From Oscillospiraceae bacterium (GTDB lineage Bacteria > Bacillota > Clostridia > Oscillospirales > CAG-272), in assembly GCA_015065215.1 (NCBI GenBank), contig SVQT01000015.1:1-40007 (forward strand): 40,007 nucleotides of DNA. Reading direction: 5' to 3'. A model generated the notes under the pieces. That model was not told the DNA's origin and made no database searches. It saw only the letters and a list, made by a program, of their open reading frames with translations. This document shows, in pieces, positions 16,007 to 23,694 of this stretch. A program made the position numbers and the translations under genes. Numbering within the stretch: position 1 is the first letter of the stretch; the number at the start of each line of letters is the position of its first letter.

Positions 16007-17286
16007 TCCTCATCCTCCTCTTCGCTTAAATTTCCTTTCAAAAAGAAGGTAGCCCCCTTGGATACGTGTTGGGCCGCCGTCACGATTTCTTCTTTGGTCA
16101 CACGGGCAACCGCTTGGCGGAAGCTGTCGATCGTTTCTGTATTGCCAATCAGGGCCCGCTTCGCGTAAAAGGAGGAAAGCGCCGCCGGATTATCCAAGGC
16201 TTGCCGATAGGAATGATCTAACGATCTTCTGGCCGCCTCAAACTCGGCATCGGTGATCTCCCCCCTGGCAATGGCGTCAAATTCGGTTAGCATGGCCTCC
16301 TCGGTAATGGCCCGGTTCCCCGGCGTCATACCCGCGTTGGCAAATAAAACACCCTTATACAAATCCAAAGAGGAGCTGCAATGATAGCAAAGACTGCGCT
16401 TTTCCCGCACATTGAGAAACAGCTTGGATGCGGGTGAGCCGCCAAAAATTTCGTTTAGCAGCAGCATAGCGGGCGCCATCGCGTGTAAAGCGGAAATGTC
16501 AGTGCGAAAGCCAATCGAGAGCTTGCCTTGACAAAGCGGCATTTCCTCTTCTCCCCAAAGCGGCTCCCCTTCAAATTTTTTAACGATCGCCCGATACGCG
16601 CTTTCCTTTTTGTCAAAATGGGGAAAGGAGGCGGCAATCATTTGGGCCGCTTTTTCGGCAGGGGTATTTCCTACATAGAAAAAGGTAGGCACAGCGTTTT
16701 CTATCACATGGCGGTATCTGGCCGTTAGTGTCTTTGGCGTAATGGCGGAAAGCGTTTCCTCCTCGCCGATCAAAGAAAGCGCAAAGGGCTCGCCGGCGCA
16801 CAGCATCTGGCGGCATTTTGCCATCGCGTAACCACGGGGATTATTGATCGCGGCGCGAATGGCATCCCGCATATTGCTCTTTTCGCTTTCCACATATTCT
16901 GCGCAAAAAAGGCCGTTCTCTAAGGCGGGGCGGTAGAAAAGCTCCGCCAACATATCAATCACTTCCGGTAAAACGCCTTTTCCACCGTCCACATAGCGGC
17001 TCCCCAGCAAATCCGCGGAAAAGCCGATACGCTGCATGTCTCCCATTCGCTGATTGCGGGATGAAACAGAGGTGGAATACAACTCATCCAAATGGCGATT
17101 GATGGCAAGCTTTGTGGGGTGGCGTTCGCTCCCCCGACCCAAAACCGAGGTCAGCAGCGAATTTTGCTGAACGGTATCTGCCTCCAGGGGCAATGTGAAA
17201 CGAAGCGAAAAATACTCGCTTTTAAATTTATCGGTGGCAATACAAAAAAGCTTTGCGCCGCCGATCTCTGTCAAACTCGGTCGCAT
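16003..17286 (-). CDS. M16 family peptidase homologue lacking the zinc motif (YmfF-like)
   Basis: 427 residues with M16 fold features (RGSERHPTKLAINRHLDELY, GFRTDISALHAMAPAMLLLNEIFGG, SPASKLFLNVREKRSLCYH) but no HxxEH anywhere near the position used by its partner. In other M16 pairs the inactive subunit supplies an Arg/Tyr pair for substrate positioning. It is the first gene of the operon, with AAAGGAG before the ATG. Its stop overlaps the start of the active subunit, consistent with equimolar production of a heterodimer. Confidence 0.88.
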   Translation of the reverse strand: MRPSLTEIGGAKLFCIATDKFKSEYFSLRFTLPLEADTVQQNSLLTSVLGRGSERHPTKLAINRHLDELYSTSVSSRNQRMGDMQRIGFSADLLGSRYVDGGKGVLPEVIDMLAELFYRPALENGLFCAEYVESEKSNMRDAIRAAINNPRGYAMAKCRQMLCAGEPFALSLIGEEETLSAITPKTLTARYRHVIENAVPTFFYVGNTPAEKAAQMIAASFPHFDKKESAYRAIVKKFEGEPLWGEEEMPLCQGKLSIGFRTDISALHAMAPAMLLLNEIFGGSPASKLFLNVREKRSLCYHCSSSLDLYKGVLFANAGMTPGNRAITEEAMLTEFDAIARGEITDAEFEAARRSLDHSYRQALDNPAALSSFYAKRALIGNTETIDSFRQAVARVTKEEIVTAAQHVSKGATFFLKGNLSEEEDEE

Positions 17287-17328
17287 TTTCGCTCCTTTCT
17301 ATAAAATTAAAAGTAAAGATATACACAT

Positions 17329-17357
17329 ATCATACACTAAAATCCTGTTTTTTGCAA
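17329..17357 (-). promoter_or_regulatory. Sigma-A type promoter of the M16-M16-lgt-folD-PHP operon
   Basis: TTGCAA (17352-17357) and TATGAT (17329-17334) on the minus strand with a 17 bp spacer, about 40 bp before the first start codon. Confidence 0.72.
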
Positions 17358-17395
17358 GTGTTCTGAGAAAAATGGGACTCTCAGAGCAAATAAAA

Positions 17396-17450
17396 AGCCG
17401 CACCGCAAGACTTTTCTTGGCTCAAAAGTCTAAAATTTGACGGTACGGCT
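17396..17450 (-). terminator. Intrinsic terminator after the Mrp-type gene
   Basis: Outer stem AGCCG-ACCG / CGGT-CGGCT and inner AGACTTTT / AAAAGTCT are separated by an internal loop. On the minus strand TTTTTATTTG follows. It starts 10 bp after the stop codon. Confidence 0.8.
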
Positions 17451-17460
17451 CTGTTTTTTG

Positions 17461-18291
17461 TCAATTCAGGGTCTTTTCCAGTTGCGCAACCGCGTCAGAT
17501 AGCGGATTTTCTTCCAGCTTCTCAATCCTACCCGCATCCACCAAGGCGGCAAGCGACGGATCCATCGGGAGACGTGCCAGCACCGGATAGCCAAACCTTT
17601 GGGCAATCTCCTCGATATGGCTCTCACCGAAAACACGAATTTCCTTGCCACAATCGGGGCACTTGACATAGCTCATATTTTCCACCAGGCCAAGCACCGG
17701 GATCTTCATCATATCCGCCATATTGGCGGCCTTGGAAACGATCATAGCCACCAGATCCTGGGGACTGCTGACAATTACGATACCGTCCAGCTTGATCGAC
17801 TGGAAGATGGTCAGCGGTACGTCGCCGGTGCCGGGAGGACAGTCGATGAGCAGGTAATCCAGGTTATCCCAGATCACATCGGTATAAAACTGCTTGACGG
17901 TGCCGGCGATCACAGGGCCGCGCCAGATCACGGGGCTGGTCTGATCCTGTAGCATCAGGTTCAGCGACATAATTTCGATACCGTTATCACTCTTGGGGGG
18001 GTACAGGCCGTTTTCATCCCCCTCCACCGGGTCGATGACACCGAACGCCTTCGGGATAGAGGGGCCGGTGATGTCCGCATCCAAAATACCCACACGGTAG
18101 CCCTTTTGCGAAAGCGCCACGGCAAGCATAGAGGTGACAATCGATTTACCCACACCGCCCTTGCCGCTGACAACGGCTATCGTGTGCTTGATCTTACTTT
18201 TCGCGTGGGGCTGCTCAAATTGGGGCGCCTGACGGGAGGCACAGTTACTGGAGCAAGAGGAGCAGTCATGCGTGCAATTTTCTTCTGCCAT
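17461..18291 (-). CDS. Mrp/NBP35 (ApbC) family P-loop ATPase, Fe-S cluster carrier
   Basis: 276 residues. The deviant Walker A SGKGGVGKS (about 42-50) is followed by LDADITGPSIPKAFG, the ATPase segment LLIDCPPGTGDVPLT, and the bridging CxxC site KCPDCGKE used by Mrp proteins to hold a 4Fe-4S cluster at the dimer interface. It probably transfers Fe-S clusters to apoproteins in the cytoplasm. The N-terminus is unusually Cys-rich (CTHDCSSCSSNC at 5-16), as in NBP35-like Mrp proteins of anaerobes, and may hold a second cluster. It is monocistronic between a promoter and a terminator. Confidence 0.93.
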   Translation of the reverse strand: MAEENCTHDCSSCSSNCASRQAPQFEQPHAKSKIKHTIAVVSGKGGVGKSIVTSMLAVALSQKGYRVGILDADITGPSIPKAFGVIDPVEGDENGLYPPKSDNGIEIMSLNLMLQDQTSPVIWRGPVIAGTVKQFYTDVIWDNLDYLLIDCPPGTGDVPLTIFQSIKLDGIVIVSSPQDLVAMIVSKAANMADMMKIPVLGLVENMSYVKCPDCGKEIRVFGESHIEEIAQRFGYPVLARLPMDPSLAALVDAGRIEKLEENPLSDAVAQLEKTLN

Positions 18292-18341
18292 TTTAAAAAC
18301 CTTTCCGCCGCGGTTGCGGCCTTTTGATGCTTTACATTATT

Positions 18342-18369
18342 ATTATACTCTTTTCCAATCAAAAATCAA
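18342..18369 (-). promoter_or_regulatory. Sigma-A type promoter of the Mrp-type gene
   Basis: TTGATT (18364-18369) and TATAAT (18342-18347) on the minus strand with a 16 bp spacer. It is divergent from the exporter promoter at 18411. Confidence 0.6.
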
Positions 18370-18410
18370 GACTTTACGCAAAAAAATAACAGGCATGTTT
18401 TGCGAACATC

Positions 18411-18439
18411 TTGCCAAAATCATCTATATGTGCTATAAT
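18411..18439 (+). promoter_or_regulatory. Sigma-A type promoter of the ABC exporter-manA operon
   Basis: TTGCCA (18411-18416) and TATAAT (18434-18439) with a 17 bp spacer. GGAGGTG at 18464-18470 is the ribosome site of the first gene. Confidence 0.75.
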
Positions 18440-18480
18440 AACCTCGTATTTCTATCAAGATATGGAGGTGCTGCCCTCAC

Positions 18481-20217
18481 ATGCGCAAGTTATTGCGTTT
18501 TTTAAAGCCATATCGGGCCGAGTCTGTTCTGGGACCTCTTTTTAAAATGCTGGAGGCTCTTTTTGAGCTTTTTATTCCGTTGGTGGTGGCTGACATCATT
18601 GACGTGGGCATCAAAAGCAACGATACCGACTTCATCTGGCAACGTTGCGGCATCATGGTGGCGCTTGGGGTGATCGGACTTGTCTGCTCGATCACGGCGC
18701 AATATTTTTCCGCAAAGGCCGCCGTTGGCATGGCGGCGGGAATGCGCCGGTCGCTGTTTGCCCACATCGGCAAGCTGTCCTATGCCCAGACAGATCGCAT
18801 CGGAACCGCTACCCTGCTCTCCCGCACCACGGCTGATGTCAATCAGATACAAAACACCGTCAATCTGGTGCTTCGGCTGTTCTTACGCTCTCCGTTCATC
18901 GTATTTGGCGCCATGATCATGGCCTTTACCGTCTCCGCCCCGGCGGCAATCACCTTCGTGATCACCATTCCCGCTTTGTCGGTGGTCATTTTCGGTATTA
19001 TGCTGATCAGCATTCCCTTGTTCCGCCGTGTGCAAGGCAAGCTGGACCGTGTGTTGGGGCTGACACGTGAAAATCTGACCGGCGCCCGTGTGGTGCGCGC
19101 CTTTGTGCGGGAACAGGAGTCCATTGAAGAGTTTTCTGCCGCCAATCAGGAACTGACCAAGCTCCAGCGCTTTACCGGTCGCTTTTCTGCCCTGCTCAAT
19201 CCCCTCACCTATGTTATTCTCAATCTGTCGATCCTTTTGATCATCTACCGCGGCGGGTTGCAGGTGCAGCTCGGCAATCTGGAAACCGGCCAGGTGATCG
19301 CCCTTTACAACTATATGTCTCAGATTCTGGTGGAGCTGATCAAATTAGCGAATTTCATCATTCTGATCACCAAAGCCTGTGCCTCTGCCTCCCGTATCAA
19401 CGAGGTGTTTGATACGCCGGCCGGAATGACAAAATCCGACATTTTCGAGCAAAAAAACACAATAAAAGATGCCCCTGCGGTTGTCTTTGACAAGGTCTCG
19501 TTTTCCTATCATGAGGGGGGAGAAGCCGCCCTGGAAAACATCTCCTTCCGGGCTCCTGCCGGCAGTACCGTCGGCATCATTGGCGGCACCGGCTCGGGCA
19601 AGAGCTCTCTGGTAAATTTGATCCCTCGCTTTTATGATGTCACCTCCGGTTCTGTTTTAGTCAACGGAAAAGACGTTCGGCATTACGCCGACCCGGAGGC
19701 CTTGCGCGCGCAGATCGGCGTTGTGCCGCAAAAGGCAGAGCTTTTTGCGGGAACGATACGTGAAAACCTGCGCTGGGGCCGTGAAAACGCCAGCGACGAA
19801 GAGCTTTTCAAAGCATTGGAAGCCGCCCAAGCCGCAGCCTTTGTCAAAGAAAAAGAAAACGGCCTTGATTTCAAAATCGAGCAGGGCGGCCGCAACTTAT
19901 CCGGCGGCCAGCGACAGCGTTTAACCATTGCCAGAGCCTTGGTGCGGCGCCCCAAAATTCTCATTTTGGACGATAGCGCTTCCGCGTTGGATTTTGCCAC
20001 CGACGCCGCCCTGCGCCGTTCTGTAGCCAATCTGGAGGATCACCCCACCACCTTCATTGTTTCGCAACGCACCGCCTCGATCAAGGAAGCGGATCTGATC
20101 CTTGTGCTGGACGACGGTCGGATTGCGGATCAAGGCACCCACGAGGTTTTGCTTTCCCGTTGCCCCATTTACCGTGAGATCTATGAATCACAGTTCAAGG
20201 AGGTGACGGCGGAATGA
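18481..20217 (+). CDS. Heterodimeric ABC exporter subunit with degenerate catalytic site
   Basis: 578 residues: a six-helix exporter transmembrane domain (about 1-310) then an ATPase domain with Walker A GGTGSGKSS (about 366-374) and a canonical LSGGQ signature (about 472). The residue after Walker B is Asp (ILILDDSASALD) instead of the catalytic Glu, and the switch His is Gln (IVSQRTASI). This is the pattern of the non-catalytic half of heterodimeric exporters such as BmrCD, LmrCD or TM287/288. Its stop overlaps the next gene by 4 bp. It probably exports a drug, lipid or peptide; substrate unknown. Confidence 0.93.
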   Translation: MRKLLRFLKPYRAESVLGPLFKMLEALFELFIPLVVADIIDVGIKSNDTDFIWQRCGIMVALGVIGLVCSITAQYFSAKAAVGMAAGMRRSLFAHIGKLSYAQTDRIGTATLLSRTTADVNQIQNTVNLVLRLFLRSPFIVFGAMIMAFTVSAPAAITFVITIPALSVVIFGIMLISIPLFRRVQGKLDRVLGLTRENLTGARVVRAFVREQESIEEFSAANQELTKLQRFTGRFSALLNPLTYVILNLSILLIIYRGGLQVQLGNLETGQVIALYNYMSQILVELIKLANFIILITKACASASRINEVFDTPAGMTKSDIFEQKNTIKDAPAVVFDKVSFSYHEGGEAALENISFRAPAGSTVGIIGGTGSGKSSLVNLIPRFYDVTSGSVLVNGKDVRHYADPEALRAQIGVVPQKAELFAGTIRENLRWGRENASDEELFKALEAAQAAAFVKEKENGLDFKIEQGGRNLSGGQRQRLTIARALVRRPKILILDDSASALDFATDAALRRSVANLEDHPTTFIVSQRTASIKEADLILVLDDGRIADQGTHEVLLSRCPIYREIYESQFKEVTAE

Positions 20218-21995
20218 AAAAGCAAAAAAGCCGCGCCCCACGCGGCACCATGCGCCGTGTCCTTTCCTATTTAAAAGGCTATCGCGTCTATTTGTTCTTC
20301 TCCCTGCTTTTGGCGCTCGCCTGCGTGATCCTGACCCTGTATCTGCCGGTGCTGATCGGCAAGGCCATTGACTGCATTGTGGGGCCAAATCGTGTAGATT
20401 TTGATACCATTCGGGCACTATTTTTGCAAGCAGCCATCATCATTGCCGCCACGGCACTCGGCCAATGGCTTATGAACGTGTGCAACAACAAAATGACCTT
20501 CGGTATCGTTCGCAACATCCGCAACGACGCCTTTTGCCATTTGCAAAAGGTACCGCTTTCCTATCTGGATACCCACAAAACCGGTGATATGGTCAGCCGG
20601 ATCATTGCCGATGTCGATCAGTTTTCTGACGGCCTTTTGCTTGGCTTCACACAGCTCTTTACCGGTATTTTAACCATTCTCGGCACCGTGATCTTTATGC
20701 TGATCCTGCACCCCGGCATCACGCTTGTTGTCATTTTGGTCACGCCCCTTTCGCTCTTTGTCGCGGCGTTTATCGCCAAGCGCACCCACAGTATGTTCAA
20801 ATTGCAGTCAGAGGTCCGCGGCAAGCAGACCGCCCTAATGGAGGAGGCCATCGGCTCTCACAAGGTAGTGGTCGCCTTCTCGCAGGAGGACGAGCTGCTG
20901 GAGCGCTTTGACGAGCTGAACGGCAAGCTGCAAAAGGCCTCACTGCAAGCCACCTTCTTCTCCTCGATCACCAATCCCTCTACCCGCTTTATCAACAGCC
21001 TGGTCTACGCCGGTGTCGCCCTGGTCGGCGCGCTGACCGTTATGGGCTCCGGCGGTGCCGCGCTCTCGGTGGGTATGCTTTCCACCTTTCTTGCCTACGC
21101 CAACCAGTACACCAAGCCCTTTAACGAAATTTCCGGTGTGATCACCGAGCTGCAAGGGGCCCTTGCCTGTGCGGCGCGCATCTTCGAGGTGCTGGATTCC
21201 GACGTGGAAATATCCGACGACGAAGCAGTCAGCGAAAATTTCGCGCCCAAAGGTAAAGTAGAGTTTTGCAATGTTTCCTTTTCCTATTCCCCTGACCGGC
21301 CCTTGATCCAAAATATGAACCTAACAGTCGAGCCGGGACAGCACATTGCCATCGTGGGGCCCACCGGTTGCGGCAAAACCACGGTGATCAATTTGCTCAT
21401 GCGCTTTTATGATGTAAAGGAAGGCGGCATTTTGATTGATGGCACCGACATTCGTCAAATCCCCCGTAAGAATCTGCGCCAATCGCTTGGCATGGTGTTA
21501 CAGGAGACCTGGCTGCGCTCCGGCACCGTTTTTGACAACATCCGGTTCGGAAATCCCACCGCCACAGAGGCTGAAATCATCGCCGCCGCCAAAGCGGCAC
21601 ACGCCCATAGCTTTATCAAGCGCCTGCCCGACGGCTACAACACCCGTATCGGCGAGGATGGCGGCTCGCTTTCCCAGGGACAAAAACAGTTGCTGTGCAT
21701 CACGCGGCTGATGCTTTCCCCACCCCCTATGCTCATTTTGGACGAGGCAACCTCCTCCATTGACACCCGTACCGAGATCCGTATTCAGCAAGCCTTCGCC
21801 AAGCTCATGCGCGGGCGCACCACCTTTGTGGTGGCGCACCGTCTTTCCACCATACGGGAATCCGACCTTATTTTGGTTATGAAGGATGGCAACGTGATCG
21901 AGCAAGGCAACCACGAAGCTTTGCTGCAAAAGGGTGGCTTTTACGCCAATTTGTACCAAAGCCAATTTGAACAGATCAAAGGAGAAGCCAAATGA
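20214..21995 (+). CDS. Heterodimeric ABC exporter subunit with catalytic site
   Basis: 593 residues with an N-terminal exporter transmembrane domain (about 20-320) and an ATPase domain: Walker A GPTGCGKTT (about 382-390), catalytic Glu in LILDEATSSID, and switch His in VVAHRLSTI. Its signature motif is LSQGQ rather than LSGGQ. Together with the partner subunit this gives one consensus ATP site (this subunit's Walker motifs plus the partner LSGGQ) and one degenerate site, as in BmrCD-type multidrug exporters. It overlaps both neighbours by 4 bp, so the three-gene set is translationally coupled. Confidence 0.94.
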   Translation: MKKQKSRAPRGTMRRVLSYLKGYRVYLFFSLLLALACVILTLYLPVLIGKAIDCIVGPNRVDFDTIRALFLQAAIIIAATALGQWLMNVCNNKMTFGIVRNIRNDAFCHLQKVPLSYLDTHKTGDMVSRIIADVDQFSDGLLLGFTQLFTGILTILGTVIFMLILHPGITLVVILVTPLSLFVAAFIAKRTHSMFKLQSEVRGKQTALMEEAIGSHKVVVAFSQEDELLERFDELNGKLQKASLQATFFSSITNPSTRFINSLVYAGVALVGALTVMGSGGAALSVGMLSTFLAYANQYTKPFNEISGVITELQGALACAARIFEVLDSDVEISDDEAVSENFAPKGKVEFCNVSFSYSPDRPLIQNMNLTVEPGQHIAIVGPTGCGKTTVINLLMRFYDVKEGGILIDGTDIRQIPRKNLRQSLGMVLQETWLRSGTVFDNIRFGNPTATEAEIIAAAKAAHAHSFIKRLPDGYNTRIGEDGGSLSQGQKQLLCITRLMLSPPPMLILDEATSSIDTRTEIRIQQAFAKLMRGRTTFVVAHRLSTIRESDLILVMKDGNVIEQGNHEALLQKGGFYANLYQSQFEQIKGEAK

Positions 21996-22951
21996 CAGAT
22001 CTTTACCCCATGAAGCTTACTCCCGTGGCCAAAAGCGCCATTTGGGGCGGGGAGCGCTTGCGCCGTGATTGGCAAAAGCCCTCCGACCTCCCCGTTGTAG
22101 CCGAGACCTGGGAGCTGGCCGTGCGCGAAAAGGAAAACAACATCATCCAAAACGGGCCTTTTCAAGGTAAAACACTGGCAAACGTGTTCAAAAACACGCA
22201 AAAAGACCTAATTGGAACACGCGCCGGCGGCGACCGCTTTCCTTTGCTTGTCAAGTTCATTGATGCCAACGATCGCCTCTCGGTTCAGGTGCATCCGGAT
22301 GACGCGTTTGCCGGTGCCGTGGAGGGCGATCTTGGCAAAACCGAGATGTGGTATATCGTGGATGCTGACGAGGGCGCTTCGATCCTTTTGGGGCTGGTGC
22401 CGGGCGCCACTGCCGAGGATTTTGCCAGAGCCACGGCGGCCGGCGATCCGGAGCCGGTCCTGCGCCGTATCAAGGTGCAAAAAAACGACTGCTTTTTCAT
22501 CCCGGCGGGGATGCCGCACGCCATTGGGAAAGGTATTCTTGTGGCGGAAATTCAGCAGAATTGCGACCTAACCTACCGTGTTTTTGATTACAACCGCCGC
22601 GACAAGAACGGTAACCTGCGCGAGCTGCACATTGACAAGGCCTTGCAGGTCACCAAGCCCTTTACCGATAACGAGGTAGATGCTATCCGCTACGCAAGAG
22701 GAAAAGAAAGTAACGGTCAGCTTGCCAACTGCCCCTATTTTGCGGTTCAGAAAGTGGCGTTGGAGAAAATTTTCGAGGGCAATGTAACAAACGAGAGCTT
22801 TTGTTCTCTGCTTTTCCTATCAGGTGAGGGCGAGGTCACCGCGAACGGCGTTTCTGTTCCCTTCGTCAAGGGTGACAGCATCTTTTTACCCGCCGGCATT
22901 GGCGCATACACCCTGCACGGCACCGGCGAGGTGCTGATCAGTACCCTATAA
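21992..22951 (+). CDS. manA: Mannose-6-phosphate isomerase, class I
   Basis: 319 residues. Cupin-type zinc motifs are visible: VQVHPDDAFA, GKTEMWYIVDAD and PAGMPHAIGKGILVAEIQQ, followed by YRVFDYNRRD carrying the active-site Arg. It interconverts mannose-6-phosphate and fructose-6-phosphate in the cytoplasm and is the short Firmicute form. Its ATG overlaps the exporter stop by 4 bp, so it is cotranscribed with the exporter although no functional link is obvious. A terminator follows directly. Confidence 0.95.
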   Translation: MTDLYPMKLTPVAKSAIWGGERLRRDWQKPSDLPVVAETWELAVREKENNIIQNGPFQGKTLANVFKNTQKDLIGTRAGGDRFPLLVKFIDANDRLSVQVHPDDAFAGAVEGDLGKTEMWYIVDADEGASILLGLVPGATAEDFARATAAGDPEPVLRRIKVQKNDCFFIPAGMPHAIGKGILVAEIQQNCDLTYRVFDYNRRDKNGNLRELHIDKALQVTKPFTDNEVDAIRYARGKESNGQLANCPYFAVQKVALEKIFEGNVTNESFCSLLFLSGEGEVTANGVSVPFVKGDSIFLPAGIGAYTLHGTGEVLISTL

Positions 22952-22961
22952 CCGTTTTGAA

Positions 22962-22990
22962 AGGGCTCCCTTACCGGGGAGCCTTTTTTA
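22962..22990 (+). terminator. Intrinsic terminator after manA
   Basis: GGCTCCC / GGGGAGCC stem with a short loop, followed by TTTTTTATT. Confidence 0.9.
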
Positions 22991-23078
22991 TTCTTTGCAC
23001 GCTCGATTCTTGTGTAGCACCGCCAATCGGTATTTTATGTTCCATACACGTGCAGAGACGATGTCAATACGACACATT

Positions 23079-23347
23079 GTAGGGGCGACCATCGGTCGTC
23101 CGTTCTTTGTAGGGCGACCATCGGTCGTCCGTTCATCGGCAAACGGACGTGCAATGCACGCCCCTACGGTGGTAATCCAAAGGTAACGAGGTAGGGGCGA
23201 CCATCGGTCGTCCGTTCATCGGCAAACGGACGTGCAATGCACGCCCCTACGGTGGTAATCCAAAGATAACGAGGTAGGGGCAACCATCGGTCGTCCGTTC
23301 ATCGGCAAACGGACGTGCAATGCACACCCCTACGGAGGAATTACACT
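23079..23347. repeat. Tandem 83-bp palindromic (cloverleaf-like) intergenic repeat, three full copies and one fragment
   Basis: A short fragment (23079-23107) is followed by copies at 23109-23190, 23191-23273 and 23274-23347. The period is 83 bp, and the first full copy lacks one G. Each copy holds outer arms GTAGGGGCG / CGCCCCTAC enclosing three hairpins: CGACC-ATC-GGTCG, GTCCGTT / AACGGAC, and GTGCA-A-TGCAC. The last copy is degraded at its end. Between copies is GGTGGTAATCCAAAGRTAACGA. Open frames across it are artefacts. Such GTAGGGGCG elements are known to me as dispersed intergenic repeats in gut bacteria. Confidence 0.93.
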
Positions 23348-23416
23348 TCATGCGGCGGTCCCCTGCTTCAAGGCAAAAAAATGCGTAATTGCAGCAGGCA
23401 AAATCCGTCAAGTCGC

Positions 23417-23493
23417 AAAATGCACAAGAACACGCCTTTGTTTTTGCCAAATCCCACAAAACGGGGTAAAAAAAGCGGTTTTTTGTGCATTTT
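23417..23493. repeat. 11-bp inverted repeat just upstream of the giant-gene promoter
   Basis: AAAATGCACAA (23417-23427) and TTGTGCATTTT (23483-23493) are perfect complements 55 bp apart. The right arm ends 16 bp before the -35 box, so it may be a two-site operator or a terminator remnant. The rest of 22991-23078 and 23348-23416 shows nothing recognisable. Confidence 0.5.
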
Positions 23494-23509
23494 TATTTTG
23501 CGGAAAGTG

Positions 23510-23538
23510 TTGACAATTCCCTGCGCGTATTGTATAAT
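23510..23538 (+). promoter_or_regulatory. Perfect-consensus sigma-A promoter of the giant gene
   Basis: TTGACA (23510-23515), 17 bp spacer, TATAAT (23533-23538). It is the only promoter in the window matching the consensus at every position, suggesting strong expression unless repressed. Predicted start about 23545, giving a leader of about 150 bases. Confidence 0.88.
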
Positions 23539-23547
23539 AATCCCAAG

Positions 23548-23642
23548 AGTACGTGCGTGTACTTTGTCTTTGCTATGCTTTTTGTAGCAATTTCACGGCG
23601 CACGCACACTTCCTTCTGCCCCTCGCGCATGCGTGAGCGGCA
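23548..23642 (+). promoter_or_regulatory. Structured 5' leader of the giant gene
   Basis: A hairpin AGTAC-GTGCGT-GTACT (23548-23563) lies at the predicted RNA 5' end. Its GTGCGTG segment can instead pair with CACGCAC at 23601-23607. A 26-base imperfect palindrome (TGCC.CTC.CGCA / TGCG.GAG.GGCA, 23617-23642) lies about 40 bases before the AGGAGG (23684-23689). There is no U-tract, so effects on RNA stability or translation are likelier than attenuation. Confidence 0.45.
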
Positions 23643-23694
23643 GGACATCATTTTTCAAGCGGATCCGATTGGTCGGGTCCAAAAGGAGGAAAAA

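Noticed and set aside
23079-23347. CRISPR array
   Set aside because: The period is regular, but the whole 83-bp unit including the 'spacer' part is repeated, and no cas genes are near.
22995-23459. Small open frames over the tandem repeats on both strands
   Set aside because: Their translations (VGATIGRP, SSANGRAMHAP) simply read the palindromic repeat and are typical annotation artefacts of this element.
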